Shown: piece after piece, positions 1-7,337 of the stretch
How the letters are laid out: every line of letters starts with the position of its first letter
Position numbering within the stretch: position 1 is the stretch's first letter
NCBI GenBank assembly: GCA_934193515.1
Contig: CAKPVJ010000009.1
Location: 5,568 to 69,567, forward strand
Origin: an uncultured Megasphaera sp.
Lineage (GTDB): Bacteria > Bacillota > Negativicutes > Veillonellales > Megasphaeraceae
Direction of reading: 5' to 3'
DNA: 64,000 bases
The notes under the pieces: model-generated
Databases searched by the model: none
The model's input: the letters and a program-made list of their open reading frames with translations, nothing else
What the model was told of the DNA's origin: nothing
Position numbers and translations under genes: made by a program

Positions 1-199
1 ATACATATCCATATTCATATTCATTTTTGCATAGCCTAGAATACAGGAACAGTTCCCTCTGACCTTCGTATTATCATGCATAATGAAGTGATACTCCCTA
101 TTGCCTTAGCGTAGATAAGCCTATGTTCACCAACGTTTTTTCTTGACAGATGTTGCTTTCTCAGCAACCAGGCGAAATCTACATTGCATGACTGTCAAC

Positions 200-392
200 A
201 CCGCCCGTTACGAGCGTGCCGACCGGTCGAAGACCGGATACGAAGTTTGCCGATGACGGAGCCAAGCGGCGTCTGAGCGAAGCGAATTTGCCGCGCCGTC
301 ATCGGCAAACGCAGTAAGGCTAAGTCCGTTTTGGGCGGCGGTTTCTTTCTTTTTGGTACTTTTTCTTTCTGACCGCGCAGAAAGAAAAAGTA
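200..392. repeat. Structured intergenic repeat element (three hairpins)
   Basis: No convincing gene lies in 1-550. This stretch has three inverted repeats in a row. A 6-bp hairpin with a GAA loop sits at 223-237. A 15-bp perfect inverted repeat joins 245-259 with 296-310 and encloses a second 5-bp stem (266-270 with 290-294). A 15-bp perfect inverted repeat with a 6-nt loop joins 357-371 with 378-392. The GC-rich, palindromic organisation is unlike the AT-rich flanks and resembles dispersed palindromic elements (REP or MITE type). Membership of a repeat family is inferred; only one copy is seen here. Confidence 0.6.
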
Positions 393-468
393 TATAGCAT
401 ATGTAAACGGCAAGTTTACAGAATTATCTGAAGGTGCAGGGATACGTCCCCGTTCATTGTTCGCACAC

Positions 469-516
469 AAAAAAAGAGACTGCCGCATAAGGAATAATCC
501 TTATACAACAGTCTCT
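469..516 (-). terminator. Rho-independent terminator of the DUF362 gene
   Basis: Stem 475-482 pairs with 509-516, and an inner stem pairs 487-493 with 498-504. The minus-strand transcript ends in a run of seven U. It lies just past the stop codon of the gene at 551-1675. Confidence 0.85.
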
Positions 517-550
517 GCATCGTTATCTACATATCTATATTTATAATATT

Positions 551-1675
551 CTATTTAACTGTAATTAATTCGTATTCTCTCGTTCCTAAACCGATTTTTT
601 CACTGTGGCGCAGTGTAGCTTCCCAGTTGACATTGGGGTTGCTGTCCAAGAAGTGGTCATGATGATGATGCCAATCGGGCTGTGCCAAGTGGTCTGCCAG
701 CTGGCTGTTTGGCAACGGTGTGGCTTTCATGCAGGCATCGACGCAGGCCTGATCCAAGGCAACCGGGTCAAAGGAAGCAAACATGCCGATATTCGGAAGA
801 ATCGGCGCATCGTTTTCACCGTGGCAGTCGCAGTTTGGTGAAATATCCATAACCAAGTTGATATGGAAGCAGGGACGATCCTGACAGACAGCCTGGGCAT
901 ATTCTGCCATTTTATAATCCAATTTTTCGCTGGCATCCCACTGTACGGTATGAATAGCATCAAAAGCACAGGCACCGATGCAGCGGCCGCAGCCTTTGCA
1001 TAACTCTTCATGGATATGGGCTACGTTGTCTTCATAGGTAATGGCATCAGAACCGCATTCAGCAGCACAGCGGCGACAGCCTTTACATTTTTCTGTATCG
1101 ACAGCCGGTTTACCTGACGAATGCTGTTCCATTTTGCCGGCACGGCTGCCGCAGCCCATGCCAATGTTTTTGACAGCACCGCCAAAGCCGGTCATTTCAT
1201 GACCTTTAAAATGAGCCAAGCTAATGAAGACATCGGCATCCATGACAGCACGGCCGATTTTGGCATTTTTGACATATTCGCCGTTTTTGACCGGTACTTC
1301 TACTTCATCCGTACCGCGCAGACCATCGGCAATGATAATCTGACAGCCAGTCGTAACGGTATTGTAGCCGTTGATATTGGCGCAGTCCATGTGTTCCAGC
1401 GCATGTTTACGGCTGCCCGGATAGAGTGTATTGCAGTCTGTAAGGAACGGTTTACCGCCCAATTCTTTGACCAAATCGGCTACGCCTTTGACATACTGCG
1501 GGCGCAGCGATGCCAGACAGCCCAATTCGCCAAAATGCATTTTGATGGCAACGAATTTCCCTTCAAAATCAATATTGGCAATGCCTGCTTTTTTGCAGAG
1601 CTTCTGCAGTTTCATAACATTATTTGTACCGACTTTACAGCGAAAATCAGTGAAATATACTTTTGCTTTTTCCAT
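551..1675 (-). CDS. DUF362 domain protein with two [4Fe-4S] clusters
   Basis: Protein of 374 residues. The N-terminal and middle parts (about 1-190 and 245-350) match the DUF362 fold. A bacterial ferredoxin insert at about 195-250 has two CxxCxxC motifs, each followed by a distal Cys, which is enough for two [4Fe-4S] clusters. The family is found in anaerobes and is thought to move electrons; no substrate is established. It is cytoplasmic, with no signal peptide. The start is ATG with a GGAGG site 7-8 bases upstream. It is monocistronic, with its own terminator. Its promoter has a 19-bp spacer carrying a palindrome, the layout used by MerR-family activators, so it is probably induced by a redox, metal or electrophile signal. 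The family call is firm; the function is open. Confidence 0.85.
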   Translation of the reverse strand: MEKAKVYFTDFRCKVGTNNVMKLQKLCKKAGIANIDFEGKFVAIKMHFGELGCLASLRPQYVKGVADLVKELGGKPFLTDCNTLYPGSRKHALEHMDCANINGYNTVTTGCQIIIADGLRGTDEVEVPVKNGEYVKNAKIGRAVMDADVFISLAHFKGHEMTGFGGAVKNIGMGCGSRAGKMEQHSSGKPAVDTEKCKGCRRCAAECGSDAITYEDNVAHIHEELCKGCGRCIGACAFDAIHTVQWDASEKLDYKMAEYAQAVCQDRPCFHINLVMDISPNCDCHGENDAPILPNIGMFASFDPVALDQACVDACMKATPLPNSQLADHLAQPDWHHHHDHFLDSNPNVNWEATLRHSEKIGLGTREYELITVK

Positions 1676-1724
1676 ACTGTCCTCCTATATATACTATAAT
1701 ACTAATATTCTCAAAACTATTTTT

Positions 1725-1755
1725 ATTATAGCACTTAGATTGTGCTCTAAGTCAA
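1725..1755 (-). promoter_or_regulatory. MerR-type promoter of the DUF362 gene
   Basis: The -35 TTGACT (1750-1755) and -10 TATAAT (1725-1730) are 19 bp apart. The spacer holds a perfect 7-bp inverted repeat, ACTTAGA-N6-TCTAAGT (1733-1752). Over-long spacers with a central dyad are typical of MerR-family operators. A near copy drives the phosphatase gene at 61337. Confidence 0.7.
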
Positions 1756-1789
1756 GAGTCACGCAATAGAGACTGCTTGAAAACGCAAG

Positions 1790-1848
1790 ATGCTCCCTGC
1801 CAAACAGTATCGGAGATTGAGTATTCCTATCTGTTTCGCAGGGAGCAT
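1790..1848 (-). terminator. Terminator-like hairpin after sufU
   Basis: An 18-bp stem with one mismatch (1790-1807 with 1831-1848) lies downstream of the suf operon. The U tract on the minus strand is weak, so it may also work in mRNA stabilisation. Confidence 0.6.
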
Positions 1849-1877
1849 ATGTATCTATCCTAAGATATTCGCTCTAT

Positions 1878-2318
1878 TTATTTGTCTTTATCTCTTTCAA
1901 TGGCATCTTTCAGCGTATGCCATGCCAAAACAGCGCATTTGACACGAGCCGGCATGTTGGAAATGTTTTTGAGCGCGATGGCATCTTCCAAGTCTTCCAG
2001 TTCGTCGTCATCTGTTACTTCCCGTTTAATCATATCGAGGAATAAGTTGACAAGACGCAGAGCTTCTTCGACGGTTTTCCCTTTGATTAGGTCAATCATG
2101 ATGTCGGCAGAAGCCTGGCTGATGGCACAGCCGTGGCCCGTATAAGCAGCATCTTTAATGACGCCGTCCTGAATGTCGGCCTGCAGGGTAATGTCGTCGC
2201 CGCAGCTGGGGTTGTGGCCGTGTTCCTGCAAGTTGGCATGTTCCAGCGGATGTTTGTTTTCCTGACACTGGTTGTGTTCCAAAATAATATCAGAATACAA
2301 TTCATTCATGTTTTCCAT
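1878..2318 (-). CDS. sufU: Fe-S cluster assembly protein SufU
   Basis: Protein of 146 residues of the NifU_N/SufU family. The three conserved Cys are visible (in NPSCGD, GHGCAIS and VKCAVL) with the Asp of the first motif. In Gram-positive-type SUF systems these bind zinc, and SufU accepts the persulfide sulfur from SufS. It lies 14 bases after sufS as the last gene of the suf operon, matching that partner role. The start ATG has a GGAG site 9 bases upstream. An acidic insert (VTDDDELEDLED) before the last Cys is usual for SufU as opposed to IscU. Confident. Confidence 0.95.
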   Translation of the reverse strand: MENMNELYSDIILEHNQCQENKHPLEHANLQEHGHNPSCGDDITLQADIQDGVIKDAAYTGHGCAISQASADIMIDLIKGKTVEEALRLVNLFLDMIKREVTDDDELEDLEDAIALKNISNMPARVKCAVLAWHTLKDAIERDKDK

Positions 2319-2332
2319 GTTTCGTACACTCC

Positions 2333-3553
2333 TTAGTCTTTATAGCCCATCTGTTTGCGAACGAGCGGCAGTTTCTGCAGGAAGTAATCGACTTCTTCCA
2401 TGGTGTTGTAAATATAGAAGCTGGCACGGTTGGAGGCTTCTACGTGGAGATGAGCGCCTAAAGGCTGTGCACAGTGATGGCCCGAACGAATGGCAATGCC
2501 GTAGCTGTCCAAAATCGTAGCGGCATCATGAGGATGTACGCCGTCAATCGTAAAGGTAATGACGCCGGTCTTTTCTGCCGGGTCTGTACTGCCAATGATG
2601 TGAATATGAGGAATCTTTTTCATGCCTTCCAGACAGTGACTCGTCAAGGCTTCTTCATGAGCTTCGATGTTGTCCATGCCCAAGTCTTCCAAGTAGTCAA
2701 TGGCTGCATGAAGGGCTACAGCGCCTTCGACATTCTGCGAGCCGGCTTCAAATTTGAAAGGCAGTTCGTTAAATGTCGTAGACTGTTCCTGTACGTATTC
2801 AATCATGTCGCCGCCTAAGAGGAACGGTTCCATGTCTTCGAGGATGGCCTGTTTGCTGTACAATACGCCTGTGCTGGCTGAACCGCACATTTTATGGCCG
2901 GAGAAGACATAGAAGTCACAATCCAAATCCTGTACGTCCGTCTTCATGTGCGGTGTGGACTGAGCCCCATCGACGATGGCAATGGCACCGACGGCATGTG
3001 CTTTGGCTACGATGTCCTTGACAGGGCGTTTCATGCCATAGACGTTGCTGACAGCGGCAAAGGCGACGATTTTCGTCTTGTCGTCAATCTTAGCCAGGTC
3101 TTCGTCTGTAAAGTGGCCTTCTTCGTCGAGGTACATGTATTCCAGCACAGCGCCTGTTTTCTGGCAAACGCGCTGCCACGTAACCAAATCGGAATGGTGT
3201 TCTGAAATAGGAATGACGATCTTGTCACCTTTTTGGAGACGCGGTTCGCCATAGCTGCGGGCAATCAAGTTGAGCGCTTCTGTCGTATTGCGCACAAAGA
3301 CGATTTCTTTGGTCGATGCGGCATTGATAAAGCGGCGAACGGCTTCGCGCGCTTCATCATAGAGTTCTCCGGCTTCAATGCTGAGGATGTGGGCACCACG
3401 GTGCGGATTGCCGTTGTGATGTTCCAGCAAATCGACAATGGCGTGAATGACCTGATACGGTTTCTGCGTTGTTGCCGCATTATCAAAGTAAACGATTTGA
3501 TGTCCGTTATGGACCTTAGTCAAGATGGGGAAATCTTTTCGTGCATTTAACAT
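2333..3553 (-). CDS. sufS: Cysteine desulfurase SufS
   Basis: Class V PLP aminotransferase fold that takes sulfur from L-cysteine for Fe-S assembly. The PLP lysine lies in SGHKMCG, and the catalytic Cys in SGHHCAQPLG near the C-terminus. I chose the ATG at 3553 (406 residues): it is preceded by AAAGGTGA and gives the usual MLNARKDFPIL N-terminus. A longer reading frame up to 3592 exists, but it would overlap sufD further. Even with this start, the gene overlaps the last 38 bases of sufD, which suggests translational coupling. It sits between sufD and sufU in the operon. Confidence 0.95.
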   Translation of the reverse strand: MLNARKDFPILTKVHNGHQIVYFDNAATTQKPYQVIHAIVDLLEHHNGNPHRGAHILSIEAGELYDEAREAVRRFINAASTKEIVFVRNTTEALNLIARSYGEPRLQKGDKIVIPISEHHSDLVTWQRVCQKTGAVLEYMYLDEEGHFTDEDLAKIDDKTKIVAFAAVSNVYGMKRPVKDIVAKAHAVGAIAIVDGAQSTPHMKTDVQDLDCDFYVFSGHKMCGSASTGVLYSKQAILEDMEPFLLGGDMIEYVQEQSTTFNELPFKFEAGSQNVEGAVALHAAIDYLEDLGMDNIEAHEEALTSHCLEGMKKIPHIHIIGSTDPAEKTGVITFTIDGVHPHDAATILDSYGIAIRSGHHCAQPLGAHLHVEASNRASFYIYNTMEEVDYFLQKLPLVRKQMGYKD

Positions 3554-4655
3554 GGCAATCACCTTTCTGGCGGCAGGACTGCATTTTTTCACGTACAGCC
3601 TGGAGCGCTTTATTTTCTAAATCTTTATCACCAATCGCATCAATGACCGGACGAATATTGGATTCGACAATGATAAGCTGGGCACCGGCTTCACTAAAGC
3701 CGCGGCTCATGAGGTAAAAGAGCTTATCTTTGTCAATCTGGCCCGCGCTGGATGCGTGATTTCCGACAACATCATCTTCTTTGCAAAGAAGCAGCGGTAC
3801 AGAAATAGAATGGACATGCGGACTGAGAAGAATGCATGTATCCGATTCGGAGCCGACAGCTTTTTTGCCGCCGCGCAGGAAGTCAATAGTCCCGCGGAAG
3901 AATTTCTTGGATGTATCCAGCAAAGCCCCTGTCGTCACAATGTCGGTATTCGTTTTGATGCCTTGCGTCGGCACCCAATACGAAAAATCAACGACCTGGT
4001 CTTCGTTGCCTAAATACATGGCCTGACTGTTGAAATTGCTTTCATCATGCATCAAGTCTGTTTTATAGTAGACAACTGCCGTCTTGGCACCGATTTCTGC
4101 GCTGACATAATCGACCGTGCTTTCTTTGCCGGCGTCTGCATAGCGGTGTTCGATATGGCGGACGTTTTTGTCATGAAGCTGTACTTTGCTGATTTTGACA
4201 TGGGCGTTATTTTCAGTTTTGACATAGGTAAGGAAGTTGACCAAGCCATTGTCTGCGCCGCCGTCAAACAGCAGGTATACGGTCAGGTCACTGCCTGCGC
4301 CTGCTGTGATTTTCAGCTGGCCGCGAATCTGCGGCATGGCATCGCTGACGGTATACACCAGCCATACGGCACCTTTTTTCTGCGCTCCTATATCAATATG
4401 GCAGTGGGAATCACTGGCCGTAATCGCTTTTTTCAACGCATCCTGGTTGGCACCTTGAAAATCGCCTAAATCAGGAATCATGTTTTCTTTGCCAAAAGAC
4501 ACGACGGCATCTCCCGTATGGCGTTCCTGCGGTTCATATGATTTCATCGGCGCGTCCTGCATGGGATCGAGTTCCAAATAGTTGGCTTTCATCCAATGGA
4601 ACGTCGGGCGCGGGAGTTGGTTGTACTGTTCTTTTACTGTTTTCGTTGCCATCAT
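3516..4655 (-). CDS. sufD: Fe-S cluster scaffold subunit SufD
   Basis: Protein of 379 residues of the SufB/SufD beta-helix family. The C-terminal core (for example the stretch with SPHVHSISVPLL and the SRGFSEAGAQ motif) is characteristic. With SufB and SufC it forms the SufBC2D scaffold that builds and hands on Fe-S clusters in the cytoplasm. The start is ATG 4655 or the adjacent ATG 4652, both behind GGAGGAGG. The C-terminal tail is Cys-rich (three Cys in the last 20 residues) and overlaps the start of sufS. sufB lies 12 bases upstream. Confidence 0.93.
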   Translation of the reverse strand: MMATKTVKEQYNQLPRPTFHWMKANYLELDPMQDAPMKSYEPQERHTGDAVVSFGKENMIPDLGDFQGANQDALKKAITASDSHCHIDIGAQKKGAVWLVYTVSDAMPQIRGQLKITAGAGSDLTVYLLFDGGADNGLVNFLTYVKTENNAHVKISKVQLHDKNVRHIEHRYADAGKESTVDYVSAEIGAKTAVVYYKTDLMHDESNFNSQAMYLGNEDQVVDFSYWVPTQGIKTNTDIVTTGALLDTSKKFFRGTIDFLRGGKKAVGSESDTCILLSPHVHSISVPLLLCKEDDVVGNHASSAGQIDKDKLFYLMSRGFSEAGAQLIIVESNIRPVIDAIGDKDLENKALQAVREKMQSCRQKGDCHVKCTKRFPHLD

Positions 4656-4667
4656 ATTCCTCCTCCC

Positions 4668-6113
4668 TTATTTCAATGAACCTTTAAGTTCAAGGTTAAT
4701 CAAGTTATTCATTTCGACAGCATATTCAAGCGGCAGGGCTTTGGAAACCGGTTCGACGAACCCGCGTACCAGCATGGCTCTGGCTTCATCTTCACTAAGG
4801 CCGCGGCTCATGAGGTAGAAAATGGCATCGTCGGAAATACGGCCGATAGACGCTTCATGGCCCAGGTCGATATTATCATTTTTAACGACGATTGCCGGAA
4901 TCGTATCGGACTGAGACTGTTCATCGAGCATCAAGGATTCGCAGCTGACGTTGGCTTTGGAGCCTTCTGCTTTTTCATTGATGACAACACTGCCGCGGTA
5001 AATGCAGACGCCGCCGCTCTTACTGATGGATTTGGAATTGATATTGCTTGTCGTATGAGGTGCATTATGTACGACTTTGGAACCGGTATCCAAATACTGG
5101 CCTTTCCCGGCAAAGGTAACGCCGGTAAATTCGCAGTGCGCGCCTTCCCCTTGGAGGATACTCATCGGGTAGAGGCAGGATGTATGGGAACCGAAGGAAC
5201 CGGTGACCCAGTTAATCGTGCCGTTTTTGCCGACAATCGCCCGCTTGGTGTTCAAGTTGTACATGTTTTTAGACCAGTTTTCAATCGTGGAATAGGTCAA
5301 GGTAGCGTCATCACCGATAAACAGTTCCACACAGCCGGCGTGCAGGTTGGCCACATTGTATTTCGGTGCGGAACAGCCTTCGATAAAATGCACTTTTGCG
5401 CCTTTTTCGACAATAATCATCGTATGTTCAAACTGGCCTGCGCCCGGCGCGTTGAGGCGGAAATAACTCTGCAGCGGAATAGATACATCTACGCCGGCCG
5501 GTACATATACGTAGGAACCGCCCGACCAGACAGCACCGTGCAGCGCCGCAAATTTATGGTCTGTCGGCGGCACCAATTTCATAAAATGCGCTTTGACAAT
5601 ATCTTCGTATTTTTTCAGCGCTGTATCGAAATCCGTATAAATGACACCCTGCTGTACCAGTTCATCCTGAATGCTGTGATAGACGACTTCCGAGTCATAC
5701 TGGGCACCGACACCGGAAAGGGACGTCTTTTCGGCTTCCGGAATCCCCAGGCGGTCAAATGTATCCTTGATGTCATCAGGCACATCGTTCCAGTCGGCTT
5801 TCATCTGCGCGTTAGGGCGGACATATGTAACGATGTTTTCCATGTTCAGTTCACTAATATCCGGGCCCCAATCCGGGTAGTCCATTTTATAGAATAAATC
5901 CAGTGATTTGAGGCGGAAATCGAGCATCCACTGCGGTTCGTTTTTCTTTTCAGAAATTTCCCGTACAATGTCCGGCGTCAAGCCTGCATTGGTTTTGTAT
6001 GCGTATTTAAAATCTTTTTTGAAGTTGTACATGTTGCCGAAATCCGTAAAGGATTCGATTTTTTCTTTTTCTGCAGCCAGCTTTTCTTCGGCTATCTTTT
6101 TTTCATCAGCCAT
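4668..6113 (-). CDS. sufB: Fe-S cluster scaffold subunit SufB
   Basis: Protein of 481 residues, the usual SufB length. It carries the SufB signatures: the N-terminal helical region (FRLKSLDLFYKMDYPDWGPD), the beta-helix core, and the C-terminal SRGLSEDEARAML motif shared with SufD. It is the main subunit on which the cluster is assembled. The GGAGG site lies 8 bases before the ATG. It is placed directly after sufC, so the order is sufC-B-D-S-U. This differs from the sufCDSUB order of Bacillus. Confidence 0.95.
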   Translation of the reverse strand: MADEKKIAEEKLAAEKEKIESFTDFGNMYNFKKDFKYAYKTNAGLTPDIVREISEKKNEPQWMLDFRLKSLDLFYKMDYPDWGPDISELNMENIVTYVRPNAQMKADWNDVPDDIKDTFDRLGIPEAEKTSLSGVGAQYDSEVVYHSIQDELVQQGVIYTDFDTALKKYEDIVKAHFMKLVPPTDHKFAALHGAVWSGGSYVYVPAGVDVSIPLQSYFRLNAPGAGQFEHTMIIVEKGAKVHFIEGCSAPKYNVANLHAGCVELFIGDDATLTYSTIENWSKNMYNLNTKRAIVGKNGTINWVTGSFGSHTSCLYPMSILQGEGAHCEFTGVTFAGKGQYLDTGSKVVHNAPHTTSNINSKSISKSGGVCIYRGSVVINEKAEGSKANVSCESLMLDEQSQSDTIPAIVVKNDNIDLGHEASIGRISDDAIFYLMSRGLSEDEARAMLVRGFVEPVSKALPLEYAVEMNNLINLELKGSLK

Positions 6114-6125
6114 GTTGCGTGCCTC

Positions 6126-6872
6126 CTATTTAGCCTGTTCTTTAAATGCATCATAGCCGTTGGCTTCGATTTCCTGAATCAATGATGCATCGCCGGTTTT
6201 GACGATTCTGCCGTCGATGAGGACATGGACAAAATCGGGTTTTAAATCTTGCAAAATTTCGCTGTGATGCGTAATAACCAAAATAGAATTGGTTTCGTTA
6301 TGGTACTGGGATACGGTTTCGGAAACAATGCGAACAGCATCTACGTCCAATCCGGAATCAATTTCATCCAGCATGGTCAGTTTCGGTTCGAGCATGCACA
6401 TCTGCAAAATTTCTGTTTTTTTGCGTTCGCCGCCGGAAAAGCCATCGTTGACATAGCGGGATGCGTATGAACGGTCCATCTTCAGCTGATCCATTTGTTT
6501 GTGCAGTTTTTTGCGGAACGGCATAATGCGCTGTGTCTGGCCGCTGACCGTGCTTTTGGCATTGCGGATGAAGTTTTCAACAGAAATCCCCTGTACGGCA
6601 ATCGGCGCCTGAAAGGCCATAAAAATACCGGCTTTGGCACGTTCATTGACTGGGGCATGGGTAATGTCTTTCCCTTCAAAGAAAATCTTACCTGCTGTTA
6701 CCACATATTTGGGGTTGCCCATAATAGCATTGAACAATGTCGATTTGCCGGCACCATTGGATCCCATAATAACATGGGTTTCTCCCGTATTAATGGTCAA
6801 GTCCAAGCCTTTAAGGATTTCTTTTCCTTCGACGGCGACTTTCAAGCCTTCCACTCTAATCAATTCACTCAT
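6126..6872 (-). CDS. sufC: Fe-S assembly ATPase SufC
   Basis: ABC-type ATPase of 248 residues that powers the SufBCD scaffold; it is soluble, not a transporter. Walker A GSNGAGKST is near residue 38, the signature FSGGERKK is in the middle, and Walker B LTMLDEIDSGLD precedes the H-loop ITHHSE. Three ATG codons stand in a row (6878, 6875, 6872). AGGAG is only 3-4 bases before the first, so the third (6872) is the likely start. It is the first gene of the suf operon, with its own promoter. Confidence 0.95.
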   Translation of the reverse strand: MSELIRVEGLKVAVEGKEILKGLDLTINTGETHVIMGSNGAGKSTLFNAIMGNPKYVVTAGKIFFEGKDITHAPVNERAKAGIFMAFQAPIAVQGISVENFIRNAKSTVSGQTQRIMPFRKKLHKQMDQLKMDRSYASRYVNDGFSGGERKKTEILQMCMLEPKLTMLDEIDSGLDVDAVRIVSETVSQYHNETNSILVITHHSEILQDLKPDFVHVLIDGRIVKTGDASLIQEIEANGYDAFKEQAK

Positions 6873-6921
6873 CATCATTCACTCCTATATTTACGTCTTT
6901 AATCTTGATTCTCAATATTAA

Positions 6922-6972
6922 AGTATACCTTTTGACTACACTAAGGATACTCCAACCATCTCATAAAGTCAA
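6922..6972 (-). promoter_or_regulatory. suf operon promoter with imperfect dyad
   Basis: -35 TTGACT (6967-6972), a 17-bp spacer and -10 TATCCT (6944-6949). An imperfect inverted repeat (6922-6931 with 6943-6951) covers the -10 and start region, a plausible operator for an Fe-S-sensing Rrf2-type repressor. That role is inferred. Confidence 0.6.
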
Positions 6973-7079
6973 CCTTATTGGTGTTTTTTTATGGTTTTAT
7001 TTTTAGTTATTCGGTATACATCTATGCTTTACATGCAAGTAACTATATATAGTCCAAAATCAGACAGCCGCATCATACC

Positions 7080-7119
7080 AAAAAGGTGCGCCGCCTGACA
7101 GATATGCAGGCAAAGCGCA
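7080..7119 (-). terminator. Terminator of the SCIFF operon
   Basis: Stem 7087-7097 pairs with 7107-7119 (GCCTG/CAGGC core with outer GCGC pairs) and is followed on the minus strand by CCTTTTTGG. Confidence 0.7.
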
Positions 7120-7142
7120 CGCAGTTTACAGCAGTCAACAGC

Positions 7143-7337
7143 CTATTTTTGATCCATATGCCGCTGCTTTTCTTTATATTTTTGATACGATGCCGTATGC
7201 ATCCAAAACTGCATTACTCCGACGACAACAGCTGCTGCCAAAATGACCAGCAGAAACGGTGTCGGGCCGTCTTTTACGATAGCATACAGCAAGTACAAGA
7301 TGACGACGGCAGACAAACACCCTTTCAGCTTATTCAC
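7143..7337 (-). CDS. Small two-helix membrane protein coupled to scfB
   Basis: Protein of 64 residues if started at GTG 7337, which overlaps the scfB stop codon; GAAGGATG lies about 9 bases upstream. It has two hydrophobic helices (about residues 8-22 and 28-46) and a short charged C-terminal tail rich in Lys, Gln and His. A longer frame (ATG 7397) would run well inside scfB and is less likely. I do not recognise a family. The overlapping start and shared terminator place it in the scfA-scfB operon, so a role in export or membrane docking of the SCIFF product is possible but not shown. Confidence 0.65.
   Translation of the reverse strand: MNKLKGCLSAVVILYLLYAIVKDGPTPFLLVILAAAVVVGVMQFWMHTASYQKYKEKQRHMDQK

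Noticed and set aside
195..488. 97-residue reading frame on the minus strand
   Set aside because: It reads through three inverted repeats and the terminator region; its Lys/Arg/Pro-rich sequence reflects the repeats and no ribosome binding site is seen.
3552..3592. N-terminal extension of sufS
   Set aside because: It would overlap sufD further and lacks a ribosome binding site; ATG 3553 has one and gives the normal N-terminus.
4857..5897. 346-residue plus-strand ORF opposite sufB
   Set aside because: A complementary-strand shadow of a well-conserved gene, with no signature of its own.
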